Below are positions 50,552 to 59,160 of a stretch of DNA of 64,000 nt, piece after piece (position 1 is the first letter of the stretch; every line of letters begins with the position of its first letter). The notes beneath the pieces were generated by a model. It was not told the DNA's origin and did no database searches. It saw only the letters and a program-made list of their open reading frames with translations. The DNA lies in contig CAWHGB010000002.1 of the NCBI GenBank assembly GCA_963828855.1, positions 1 to 64,000 on the forward strand, written 5' to 3'. Position numbers and translations under genes: made by a program. This DNA is from CAVVEQ01 sp963828855. GTDB lineage: Bacteria > Chloroflexota > Anaerolineae > Anaerolineales > Anaerolineaceae.

Positions 50552-51115
50552 CTAATCCTGAACCCTGGTAACGTAATTACCCGTGCGGGTATCCACGCGG
50601 ATCTTGTCACCTTCCTTGATAAAGTAGGGGACATCTACCTGGATGCCAGTTTCAATGGTGACTTTTTTGGTAACACCTGTTGCCGTATCCCCTTTGACAG
50701 CCATTTCAGACCTGGTTACTATGAAATCCACCGAAGTGGGAAGCTCGATATCCAGAGGTTCATTTTTGTAGAAAACCAGTTTACATTCCATGCTCTCTTT
50801 GAGATAACCAGTCGAATCCCCCAGACTATCTTTGGCAACAGCGATCTGATCAAAGGTTTCCGTATCCATGAAGTGGTAAATATCACCATCATTATATAAA
50901 TACTGAACAATATGCGCGTCCAGACGCACATCCTGAACACGATCACCTGAAGAAAATGTCTTCTCGATCGTGGAACCTGTTTTCAAATTGCGTGCTTTTA
51001 TTCGTATGGTCGCATTTCCGCGCCCAGGTTTACTGAAACTGTACTCCAAGACTCTGAAGAGATTATTATCCAGCTCAAAAATTACACCCTTGCGGAGATC
51101 ATTTACATCTATCAT
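50552..51115 (-). CDS. efp: Elongation factor P
   Basis: EF-P rescues ribosomes stalled at proline stretches. The 187-residue three-domain form is complete, with YSFSKPGRGNATIRIKARNLKTG in domain I. The tip residue that E. coli carries as a modified lysine (KPGKGQA) is arginine here (R32). Arginine-type EF-Ps are rhamnosylated by EarP in some proteobacteria, but no earP is visible in the window. A promoter lies upstream and GGATAG precedes the ATG. Confidence 0.95.
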   Translation of the reverse strand: MIDVNDLRKGVIFELDNNLFRVLEYSFSKPGRGNATIRIKARNLKTGSTIEKTFSSGDRVQDVRLDAHIVQYLYNDGDIYHFMDTETFDQIAVAKDSLGDSTGYLKESMECKLVFYKNEPLDIELPTSVDFIVTRSEMAVKGDTATGVTKKVTIETGIQVDVPYFIKEGDKIRVDTRTGNYVTRVQD

Positions 51116-51148
51116 GACTATCCTTTCGAATTCAAAATTAACGGAAGG

Positions 51149-51177
51149 ATTATATCCTCAGGGTTGAAAGTCGACAA
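51149..51177 (-). promoter_or_regulatory. efp promoter
   Basis: Minus strand TTGTCG (51177-51172), 17 bases, TATAAT (51154-51149). The -35 abuts the T tract of the hpf terminator. Confidence 0.6.
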
Positions 51178-51179
51178 GT

Positions 51180-51212
51180 AAAAAAGAACGGCCTGGCATG
51201 AAAGCCAGGCCG
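51180..51212 (-). terminator. hpf terminator
   Basis: CGGCCTGGC pairs with GCCAGGCCG around a six-base loop; on the minus strand it is followed by TTCTTTTTTA. Confidence 0.85.
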
Positions 51213-51228
51213 AATTAATACTAAGATA

Positions 51229-51792
51229 TTACCCCAATCTTGGTTCGATCAATCCATAATCCCCATCCCGCCGCCGGTAAAGAACGCTTATAGCACTGGT
51301 ATTTGCATTATAAAAAATGAAGAAATTCTCGTGCTCAAGCAAACGCATTTGCTCGATCGCTTCTAGCTCGTCCATGGGCACCAGGGTGAATGATTTTCGG
51401 CGGGCGATCACAGGGTGGCTTTCGGAATCGATATGCAGCGAGGCTTCTTCAGCTGCAATTACTTCAGCAACGCTTTCCTTGCGGCTGCGCTGTTTTCTGC
51501 TTTTATATCTCTCAATCTGATGGTGCATTTTTTCCATGGCTGAATCGATGGAAGTCATGATCTCGTTGGATCTTTCCTCTGTTCTTAAGATACAGGATTT
51601 TGCATGAATTGTGATTTGGGCAACGTAACGGTCTTCAATATTCCTTGCTGATTTTGAGAAAGATAGATCGACATCCACCTCCTGGATATTTGGAAGCAAC
51701 CGCTCGATTTTTGTCATCTTCTTTTCCACATATTCTTTAAGCTTGTCTGTTGGTTCAAGATTCTTGAAGGATATATTCGTCGTGATCGTCAT
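51229..51792 (-). CDS. hpf: Ribosome hibernation promoting factor, long form
   Basis: The N-terminal S30AE domain (ITTNISFKNLEPTDKLKEYVEKKMTKIERL) and a C-terminal dimerisation domain (SFTLVPMDELEAIEQMRLLEHENFFIFYNA) identify long HPF, which forms 100S ribosomes. It has 187 residues, and a TAGGAGG site precedes the ATG. It has its own terminator and so is separate from efp. Confidence 0.95.
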   Translation of the reverse strand: MTITTNISFKNLEPTDKLKEYVEKKMTKIERLLPNIQEVDVDLSFSKSARNIEDRYVAQITIHAKSCILRTEERSNEIMTSIDSAMEKMHHQIERYKSRKQRSRKESVAEVIAAEEASLHIDSESHPVIARRKSFTLVPMDELEAIEQMRLLEHENFFIFYNANTSAISVLYRRRDGDYGLIEPRLG

Positions 51793-51819
51793 TTTTGCCT
51801 CCTAATAGGAATATTCCCG

Positions 51820-52578
51820 CTAAACATCAGCGGGTAAATTATGGAGATCTTTTAGAATAGGACGGGCGAGGGTTAATCCATAAACCTTAACCGCGCCTGA
51901 ATCTTTCAACGCAGATGCGCAAGCAGAGATCGAGGAGCCAGTTGTTGCGACATCGTCTACAACAATGATCCTTTTTCCCCTAACCAATGAACGATCAGCT
52001 TTGAATGCTCCTATAACGTTTAGAGCCCGTTCAGTGGCAGGTAGACCCACCTGACTGCGGGTATCCCGAATTCTTGAGATGGCTTTTGATTTATAAGGAA
52101 ACCCAAGCATAAGCGCGAGCGGATAGGCAAATAGGTCAGTCTGGTTGTAACCGCGCTGCTGGGAATGATCTTTGCTGATCGGTACAGGAACAATCAAGTC
52201 CGCTTCCCAAACCAATCGTGAATATAAGGTGATTAAATGATTTGACAACGCGAGACCAAGACCGTAATCGGGATGAGTTTTCATCCTTATAATAGCACTT
52301 CGCAGCGGTTCTGTATATTCCGAGAAAGATCTCAAGGAATCAAAATTGGGAGGATTCGTTCGACACTTTCTGCACTCCCCGCTACCTGTGATTGGTAATC
52401 CGCATCGATTGCATACCGGTTCGGGGATGGGTGATGTCTTCGACTGACATTCAAGGCACCAGCTTGAACCACCCTGACCGCATCCACCGCAATACGGAGG
52501 AAAAACCCAATCTGTCGCCTTCCAGAGCTGCTGATAGGCAGAAAAGGCTGTGCGCTTTGAACGGCCAGCCGATGTCAT
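51820..52578 (-). CDS. comF: ComF family phosphoribosyltransferase-like protein
   Basis: An N-terminal zinc-ribbon-like region (CGGCGQGGSSWCLEC ... CNRCGLPI ... CRKC) is followed by a PRTase domain with IIVVDDVATTGSSI, the PRPP-binding motif. ComF proteins are linked to natural DNA uptake in firmicutes. It lies 15 bases downstream of tadC, so it may be transcribed with the Tad genes, but there is no direct functional link in the sequence. Confidence 0.9.
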   Translation of the reverse strand: MTSAGRSKRTAFSAYQQLWKATDWVFPPYCGGCGQGGSSWCLECQSKTSPIPEPVCNRCGLPITGSGECRKCRTNPPNFDSLRSFSEYTEPLRSAIIRMKTHPDYGLGLALSNHLITLYSRLVWEADLIVPVPISKDHSQQRGYNQTDLFAYPLALMLGFPYKSKAISRIRDTRSQVGLPATERALNVIGAFKADRSLVRGKRIIVVDDVATTGSSISACASALKDSGAVKVYGLTLARPILKDLHNLPADV

Positions 52579-52593
52579 TTTTGATCCATTGTT

Positions 52594-53544
52594 TTATTTA
52601 AAGAGATTACTGAGACTTGAATGCATCAATTTCAGCGCAGCGGGGGTCAGAAGCACGATCATCAGGCTGGGGAAGATTAACAAACCCATCGGGATAAGCA
52701 TTTTAATCGGAGCTTTATGAGCTTCCTCTTCCGCGTGCTGGCGGCGTTTTATACGCATTTGATCCGATTGGATTCTTAGAACCTTGGCCATGCTAACACC
52801 GAGAAGTTCAGATTGGATCACTGCAGCAACAAAACTGGTCAGTTCGGGTAACCCGATCCGATCCGCCATATCACGGAGTGCTTCCCTTCTAAGCTTGCCA
52901 AGTTGAATTTCCTGAATCACCCGCGCGAAGGCGAGAGATAGTTCGGAGTTCCATTTTTCGCTAACTTTTGACATGGCCGCATCAAAACCCAGGCCAGCTT
53001 CCACGCAAATCGTTAGGAGGTCAAGGGCATCGGGTAAGGCACGGCGGATATTCTTTTGCCGGCGGGTTATTGCACTGCCGAGGAAGATTTGGGGAATAAA
53101 GAAGCCTATTACGAATGAGGCGACGATAACCAACAATCGTCGACCAATAGGCCAATCGCTGCCGATCCTGGTAAAAAGGACCAGAACCAAAACACCAAAA
53201 ACCAAGGCACTGAGCCCCTGAGCGGCCAGGAACATGGTTGGATCAAGCTGTGCAGGTGCTCCTGCAAGCTCCAATTTCCGGGACGTAGATTGAAGGGCGT
53301 TTTGAGGGGTAAATCGAATTGCCAATGTTCCAAAGGAGCGGGCAAGGGGATAAACTATGCGCTCCATGAATGGTTGAGATAATTCGATCTTCTCCAGGTT
53401 AACCTTCTCACCACGCTGGTTGAATTCCTCTAGGCGAGTATTGATCTCCCGTTGATCCGCTATCTGGGGGTTGCGAAGGCCAATGATTACGAGGCCAACG
53501 ACCCCGAGTAAAATGACCATCGCTATTGCGATTATGAGAAACAT
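52594..53544 (-). CDS. tadC: Type II secretion F-domain protein TadC
   Basis: Hydrophobic segments at the N-terminus and C-terminus frame a T2SSF domain (ALPDALDLLTICVEAGLGFDAAM...). It is the second inner-membrane platform protein of the Tad/Flp pilus machine. The length of 316 residues is normal. A GGAGG site precedes the ATG. The gene follows tadB by 18 bases. Confidence 0.9.
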   Translation of the reverse strand: MFLIIAIAMVILLGVVGLVIIGLRNPQIADQREINTRLEEFNQRGEKVNLEKIELSQPFMERIVYPLARSFGTLAIRFTPQNALQSTSRKLELAGAPAQLDPTMFLAAQGLSALVFGVLVLVLFTRIGSDWPIGRRLLVIVASFVIGFFIPQIFLGSAITRRQKNIRRALPDALDLLTICVEAGLGFDAAMSKVSEKWNSELSLAFARVIQEIQLGKLRREALRDMADRIGLPELTSFVAAVIQSELLGVSMAKVLRIQSDQMRIKRRQHAEEEAHKAPIKMLIPMGLLIFPSLMIVLLTPAALKLMHSSLSNLFK

Positions 53545-53562
53545 ATTCGCCTCCGGTAGGTT

Positions 53563-54522
53563 TTAGATCTCGATATCCGAGAGCTTATTCATTGCAAAAT
53601 AACCCGACGTGATCAAAAGGATAACCACTGCCAGGGAGATGTAGCCGCAAGGTTGCGAGCTGGGAAGGATGAATTCCTGCATATAGGATGGGTTTAAGAG
53701 GTAAAGAATCCCAACGACAATGATCGGTAAAAGAGCAAGGAACCGACCCGAATATTTTTGCTGGGCGGTCAGGGTTCGAATCTCACCTTTAATTCGAACG
53801 CGTTCCCTAATCGTGTACGAGATCGTATCAAGGATCTCGGCCAAGTTACCACCAACTTCACGCTGGACCTTCATCGCGGTGATGACCAGATCGAGATCAT
53901 CACTGGGTATACGGCGAAGCAGGTTTTCCAAGGCTAACCCAACATCAATCCCCAGCGCCTGCTCCTGAACAACCCGTCTGAATTCCTCGCTGATGGGTGC
54001 GGGAAGTTCCTTGCTTATGGCTTCCATGGATTGGAGAGTGGAATACCCTGCACGGAGTCCATTCACCATCAGATTAAGCATATCGGGTAATTGTTCGTTG
54101 AAACGTATGAGTCGTTTGCCCTGCTGGTTTTGAACATATACGAGAGGGAGAATGGCACCTACGACCGCACCCAAGGCAACAAATAGTATATTTTGAGTGA
54201 AATACCATAGTAAGCCACCCAAAAAGACCGAAGCGATCACCATGATCGCCATGAACTCACCGCCCTTTAATTTCAGATCAGCACGGGCAAGCATTTTTGC
54301 AAGACGCTCCCCAAAAGAAGAACGTTCAACGCGCCTGTTTAACCATTCTGTCAGCGGGCTGGTTTTCTTGCCACCCTTAACTTTGGGTTCTTCCACTTTC
54401 CCCAGATTACCGAGGCGTTCATCCACAAGAGAACGTTCTGAGCGGATTGAGACAACCACGCCAACAATTAAGAGGATGAAGGCTACGGTTCCGCCAAGGA
54501 CGAGAATATATAATGGATTCAT
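53563..54522 (-). CDS. tadB: Type II secretion F-domain protein TadB
   Basis: ATG 54522 (MNPLYILV) is chosen because an upstream start would overlap tadA. A T2SSF domain with QLPDMLNLMVNGLRAGYSTLQSMEAISKELP is flanked by TM helices. It pairs with TadC to form the platform on which the pilus ATPase acts. Confidence 0.9.
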   Translation of the reverse strand: MNPLYILVLGGTVAFILLIVGVVVSIRSERSLVDERLGNLGKVEEPKVKGGKKTSPLTEWLNRRVERSSFGERLAKMLARADLKLKGGEFMAIMVIASVFLGGLLWYFTQNILFVALGAVVGAILPLVYVQNQQGKRLIRFNEQLPDMLNLMVNGLRAGYSTLQSMEAISKELPAPISEEFRRVVQEQALGIDVGLALENLLRRIPSDDLDLVITAMKVQREVGGNLAEILDTISYTIRERVRIKGEIRTLTAQQKYSGRFLALLPIIVVGILYLLNPSYMQEFILPSSQPCGYISLAVVILLITSGYFAMNKLSDIEI

Positions 54523-54532
54523 ATGAACACCT

Positions 54533-55939
54533 TTAGTATCGGCGCTGTTCTCCTGGAGAATAGATATTGGCTGGAAGACGGATGCCGGCAAATTGGATTT
54601 TCTCTTCGAATTTTGGGCGAATACCGGTGGGATGTAAACGGCCGATCACATGGTTGTTTTCATAACCTACCTGCTCAAAAACGAAGATATCTTCCATCGT
54701 GATGACATCTCCTTCCATTCCCACCACACCAGTGATATTGACAACCTTACGGGTTCCATCACGCATACGTTCCTGGTGGATGATCAATTCGATTGCGGAG
54801 GCGATTTGCTCGCGGATGGCACGCATGGGCAGGTCCATTCCCGCCATCAGCGCCATGGTTTCGATACGGGAAAGGGTATCACGCGGACTATTGGAGTGAC
54901 AGGTGGTCATGGAGCCATCGTGACCTGTGTTCATAGCCTGGAGCATATCCAAGGCAGCTGCATCGCGGATCTCGCCGACGATAATCCTATCAGGCCTCAT
55001 GCGGAGGGCATTAATCACTAGTTCACGGATGGTTATCTCCCCACGACCTTCAATATTTGGCGGGCGGGATTCCAGGGTGACAACATGTTCCTGCCTGAGC
55101 TGAAGCTCGGCTGCATTCTCGATGGTAATGATCCGTTCCTCTGCAGGAATATATGTCGAGAGGACGTTTAACAGGGTGGTTTTACCGGAGCCGGTACCAC
55201 CTGAAATGACAATATTTACCCGGGCTTTTACGCAGGCAGCTAAAAATTGTACGGATTCCGGTGTGAGGGACCCGTATTGAACCATCTGTTCCACGGTGAT
55301 GGGATTCTTGGAGAACTTCCGGATGGTGAGAACCGGGCCAACCAGTGAAATTGGGGGAATGACCGCATTCACACGAGAGCCATCCGGTAAGCGTGCATCC
55401 ACATATGGACTGGACTCATCAATACGACGCCCGAGGGGTGAGACAATTCTTTCGATGATGCGCATCACATGTTCGTTGCTTTCAAAAGAATTCTGCACCC
55501 GGAAGATCCTGCCGGCGCGTTCAACATAGATGTGCGTAGCGCCATTCACCATGATTTCTGTTACGGAGTCTTCTTCCAGCAACTGCTGCAGGGGTCCAAA
55601 TCCAAGAATTTCAGCGGTAATTTGATCAAATAGGCGGGAACGCTCGGGTCTGGAAAGGACAATACCTTCTTCATTGAGAATCTGTTCAAAAAGCTGCTGG
55701 ATAACCTGGCGAACTTGCGCGGTCTTTGTCACATCCATGTTCGGATCCAGCTCAGCGAGAAGCTTAGTCTGAACCCGGTTCTTCAAATCCTGATAGGTAT
55801 CTTGATTCGCACCCATTATCGGACCGGTACGGGGTTTTAATGGTTGAGCGGCAGTATTGGCAGTATTGGTTGATAAAGGGCTGGTTCCAAAACCGGTTGA
55901 AGTACTCTCTCCGGGTTGAATCCTTTTTAAAATTGACAT
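54533..55939 (-). CDS. tadA: Tad pilus assembly ATPase TadA/CpaF
   Basis: The 468-residue secretion ATPase has a Walker A GGTGSGKTTLLN, an Asp box, a Walker B-like RPDRIIVGEIRDAA, and a His box DGSMTTCHSNSP. It powers Flp pilus assembly. An extended N-terminal region of about 90 residues precedes the core. It stands between cpaE and tadB in the usual Tad order. Confidence 0.95.
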   Translation of the reverse strand: MSILKRIQPGESTSTGFGTSPLSTNTANTAAQPLKPRTGPIMGANQDTYQDLKNRVQTKLLAELDPNMDVTKTAQVRQVIQQLFEQILNEEGIVLSRPERSRLFDQITAEILGFGPLQQLLEEDSVTEIMVNGATHIYVERAGRIFRVQNSFESNEHVMRIIERIVSPLGRRIDESSPYVDARLPDGSRVNAVIPPISLVGPVLTIRKFSKNPITVEQMVQYGSLTPESVQFLAACVKARVNIVISGGTGSGKTTLLNVLSTYIPAEERIITIENAAELQLRQEHVVTLESRPPNIEGRGEITIRELVINALRMRPDRIIVGEIRDAAALDMLQAMNTGHDGSMTTCHSNSPRDTLSRIETMALMAGMDLPMRAIREQIASAIELIIHQERMRDGTRKVVNITGVVGMEGDVITMEDIFVFEQVGYENNHVIGRLHPTGIRPKFEEKIQFAGIRLPANIYSPGEQRRY

Positions 55940-55963
55940 GCAATTAACTCCATTATATTAACA

Positions 55964-57193
55964 TCACTTTTTAACGGGAACCTCTGGTTCGATTTTGGCC
56001 AATTTCTCTGTCACGAAGGAGGCGAGCTCGAAAAGTTTCCGTCCGACGGGCGATGTTTTAAATTCCAGTACAAAGGGAACGCCCCGATTCACCGAATTCT
56101 GCACAATCTTTTCGTCTTCAGGGATCGTGATGGACACTTCCTGATGAAGACTTTCCTTGATCTTCTCCGCTGTAATCCCTATCTGTGGATTGAAACGATT
56201 CAAAACAAAAATGATGTGATCCCTGGGGATGCGTACCTGGTCGGCAAGATTCAGGAACAAATTACAATTCTTGATGGAGGGAATTTCCTGAGAAGTTACC
56301 AGAACCATCGCGTCCATCACATCCATCGCACTTAAAACATATTCGGTTAAGGCGGAGGCTGAATCAACGATGACATACGGGTAAATTTTCTTAAGAAAGG
56401 AAAGCAGTTTCCCGAATTCTTCCCCTTTAACCGAGTCTGCATGTTCAGGACGCGGGGGGGCTGGTATAAGATGCATACCTGAGGCTGCGTGTGTCACTAC
56501 AACATCTTTAACAACATCTGTATCGAGGTCTTCCACCCGGCTTGTTAAATCGGTAATATTTGTTTTGCTCTGTTCATTCAAAAAGATAGCCACATCACCG
56601 AATTGCAGATTACCATCCACAAGAATGGATTTTCGTTCTGGTGTATTGAGGGCAAGAGCTAAATTTGTGGCAACCGTTGTGGTTCCAACTCCACCTTTGG
56701 GGCTGAACACAACGATCACCCTGCCGGGTTCTCCAAAGCCACCAGACATCGTACCACCCGATGGAGCTCCCCCGGATGAGAATCCAGCTGACATTTTGCT
56801 TTTTTCTTCACGTGCTTTTTCACCGGCACTTCGCACGGCATTGGTAAGGTCATCCAGAACGAGTGGTTTGGGGAGAAAATCATACGCGCCGGCTTTCATC
56901 GCTTTGCGCATGTATTCCGTGTCATTCTGAACGGAAAGCATGATCACCTGGATTGCCGGCATTTTTCTATGAAGGATCTCTGTCGCGTTCAATCCATCCA
57001 TATCCGGCATATTGATATCCATGATCACAACATCAGGATTCAATTTTTGAGATAAATCGACAGCTTCCTTACCCGTTCGGCCGCTTTCCACAACTTCGAT
57101 CCCCTGGTCGAAGGAAAGCATGCGTTTCAGGTTATCCCTGGTTTCGGCGATATCGTCAACAATAAGTACCCGGATCTTCTCTGGTCCAGCCAT
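55964..57193 (-). CDS. cpaE: CpaE/TadZ-like protein, response-regulator receiver plus ParA-type ATPase
   Basis: A REC domain (residues 1-125) has an intact phosphoacceptor Asp in VVIMDINMPD and the Lys in FLPKP. It is followed by a Gly/Ser linker and a MinD/ParA-like ATPase with the deviant Walker A FSPKGGVGTTT. CpaE/TadZ positions the pilus at a cell pole. The intact aspartate suggests phosphorylation control, which is lost in many TadZ proteins. Confidence 0.92.
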   Translation of the reverse strand: MAGPEKIRVLIVDDIAETRDNLKRMLSFDQGIEVVESGRTGKEAVDLSQKLNPDVVIMDINMPDMDGLNATEILHRKMPAIQVIMLSVQNDTEYMRKAMKAGAYDFLPKPLVLDDLTNAVRSAGEKAREEKSKMSAGFSSGGAPSGGTMSGGFGEPGRVIVVFSPKGGVGTTTVATNLALALNTPERKSILVDGNLQFGDVAIFLNEQSKTNITDLTSRVEDLDTDVVKDVVVTHAASGMHLIPAPPRPEHADSVKGEEFGKLLSFLKKIYPYVIVDSASALTEYVLSAMDVMDAMVLVTSQEIPSIKNCNLFLNLADQVRIPRDHIIFVLNRFNPQIGITAEKIKESLHQEVSITIPEDEKIVQNSVNRGVPFVLEFKTSPVGRKLFELASFVTEKLAKIEPEVPVKK

Positions 57194-57204
57194 AAAAACT
57201 CCGA

Positions 57205-58332
57205 TTACTGAGTGGGTGCGGCGGCGGTTCTACCGGAGGAAGGCCAATTCGGATAAGGAATATTTAGCGCTTCCGTCCTGGGCTCAAGTCCATAAGGCAG
57301 TTTGGCTGGCAGCTGAATATTCTTCTGATCCATCACGAACTGGAGGGTAACCGGTTGAGTGGAGAGAATCTGCAGGTCACCAGCGCTTCGGAGAGCCATG
57401 GTCAACTGAACCTTATTGGAAAGCAGGTAATTAAGAAGCACAACATCCTGCGGTGTGACAATTAATGAAACGATATCCGGGCTTGCTGCGGCTATTGCTG
57501 CAGCATTTTGTGCGTTCGTAGTGGCTTCATCAGGGGTGGCGTTTTCACCGGCTTTGGGAAGCAACTCGGCGGAAAAATCACCCACCCGTAAAATGGTGGC
57601 GTCCTGGATGACGGTCTGGCAGACAAGGCGGGGGCGCTGGGCTTCACTGGGAACAGCATAAGTGACCATATTCAGGTTTGGATCGATGGCTGCGTACCCC
57701 AACTTGGAAGGATCACCTGAAGTGTTGATGTTTGCTGAAACAGTTACCCCGGTGCAGTTTTCATCCGCACAGTTTGCACCTGGAGCTTTGACTATGGATG
57801 TGTAATTTGGGAGCTTGGTTTGGAAATTTGTATCCATATCCAACAAAAGCATACATCCGACGACCATAACATGATCACCCATCTGGGGGGCATAGGAAAC
57901 GAAAGATTCTCGGGTTACGGGTACCGAAAATGCGGTCATACCTGTAGGAATTTGGAAGGACGCCAGAGAACCGGTGGGTGCATCCACTACCATACCCTGG
58001 GTCAAAGGCATACGCGCTTCCAGGTCGAATTTCGCTCGTTTTCCCAGTACCTCGTTCATGTCAGTGATAAAAGTTCCGGCGACAAGTTCCTCCCGGGGGT
58101 AGGCAATATTGGTCAGAACTGACTCCGTGAACTGGGTGCCTTTGCTGATCGCCTGGGTTGTTACGACGATTTGCACCATATCTCCGGAGGGTGTGGGCTG
58201 TGCGAGGGGCTGTGCAACCCCGGAGGGTTTATTAAAGAATGTGAGGTAACCATAAATCGCCCCCACAACGACAATCAACAACACAGCGATGAGAATTATC
58301 GTCATGCCTCTTCTTCGACCACCTGCAGCCAT
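57205..58332 (-). CDS. cpaB: Flp pilus assembly protein CpaB/RcpC
   Basis: A TM helix near the start is followed by SAF-like domains (QIVVTTQAISKGTQFTESVL, GKRAKFDLEARMPLTQGMVV). CpaB/RcpC probably contacts the outer structure of the pilus channel. ATG 58332 is used rather than GTG 58338 because the AAGGAGG site is spaced correctly only for the ATG. It is the first gene of the operon cpaB-cpaE-tadA-tadB-tadC-comF. No pilin or peptidase gene is in view. Confidence 0.88.
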   Translation of the reverse strand: MAAGGRRRGMTIILIAVLLIVVVGAIYGYLTFFNKPSGVAQPLAQPTPSGDMVQIVVTTQAISKGTQFTESVLTNIAYPREELVAGTFITDMNEVLGKRAKFDLEARMPLTQGMVVDAPTGSLASFQIPTGMTAFSVPVTRESFVSYAPQMGDHVMVVGCMLLLDMDTNFQTKLPNYTSIVKAPGANCADENCTGVTVSANINTSGDPSKLGYAAIDPNLNMVTYAVPSEAQRPRLVCQTVIQDATILRVGDFSAELLPKAGENATPDEATTNAQNAAAIAAASPDIVSLIVTPQDVVLLNYLLSNKVQLTMALRSAGDLQILSTQPVTLQFVMDQKNIQLPAKLPYGLEPRTEALNIPYPNWPSSGRTAAAPTQ

Positions 58333-58506
58333 GTCCACCTCCTTATTGATGCACGAATCTTAGGTTAAATTTAAGCTCATTATACGGCAATTGTCAACGA
58401 AAACAGACCTTATAGAATTGTAAGGGTGCATAATATATGCCAAGCAACCATTATTCCCATATGAAACCTGGTATGGAATTATCCGTAAATAGTCATGGGA
58501 AAAAAA

Positions 58507-58535
58507 TGAACAGAATTTGTAAAAATGGCTATAAT
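58507..58535 (+). promoter_or_regulatory. Putative promoter of the helical-protein/SPFH operon
   Basis: TGAACA (58507-58512), 17 bases, TATAAT (58530-58535). AAGGAGG precedes the ATG at 58581. Confidence 0.5.
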
Positions 58536-58580
58536 AATTTTAGGATAATTTGGTAATTGTGATTTTCCAAGGAGGACGAG

Positions 58581-59132
58581 ATGGCTGACATGTATCAAAG
58601 AGTGTCTGACGAGCAGGATATTTTCAAGAAACTTCTGAGCAAAGTTCCAGGATTCAAGGGTTATGTAGAGAGGGAGACCAGACGTTCTTCTGATAAACTT
58701 CTTCGGGAGAGCCTGGCCGAAAAGTTCGAAGGTCTTTGGCAGCGCATGTCTACGATCCAGAAGGACATGGTGAACGAAAACCAAATCGAATTTGTTGACG
58801 ATATGGAAGGGGCTTCGATCAAAATTCGACAATTCATTGACCGAGTGCGCACCGCTTCTTATGGTTATGCGGGGTTGTTTGATGCAATCAAGATCGACCA
58901 GGAAGAATTAAGCGAAATCTACCGTTACGACCTTGCCATGTTCAACCTGGCAGATGAAGTGGCCAGAGCGATTGATAATGTGGAAGCTTCCCTTGGCGGC
59001 GACGGCTTGAAGGCTGCGATCAAAAACCTGGTCAATGTTTCACAGCAATGCGTGGATACATTCAATAAACGGGTGGAAGTGATCAAGAACGGGGTTTCAG
59101 GCGGGGACGCTGCGCTTACCCAGGTCCAATAG
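58581..59132 (+). CDS. Helical hypothetical protein upstream of SPFH gene
   Basis: The 183-residue protein is almost wholly alpha-helical and acidic, with QDIFKKLLSKVPGFKGYVERETRRSSDKLLRE and FIDRVRTASYGYAGLFDAIKIDQEELSEIYRYD. No TM helix or catalytic motif is seen. It resembles small helical partners that accompany SPFH or zinc-ribbon proteins in many bacteria. It is 28 bases upstream of the SPFH-HTH fusion gene and has a strong AAGGAGG site, so the pair is an operon. Function unknown. Confidence 0.7.
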   Translation: MADMYQRVSDEQDIFKKLLSKVPGFKGYVERETRRSSDKLLRESLAEKFEGLWQRMSTIQKDMVNENQIEFVDDMEGASIKIRQFIDRVRTASYGYAGLFDAIKIDQEELSEIYRYDLAMFNLADEVARAIDNVEASLGGDGLKAAIKNLVNVSQQCVDTFNKRVEVIKNGVSGGDAALTQVQ

Positions 59133-59160
59133 GCAATAAACGGAGGATAGGAGATAAACC

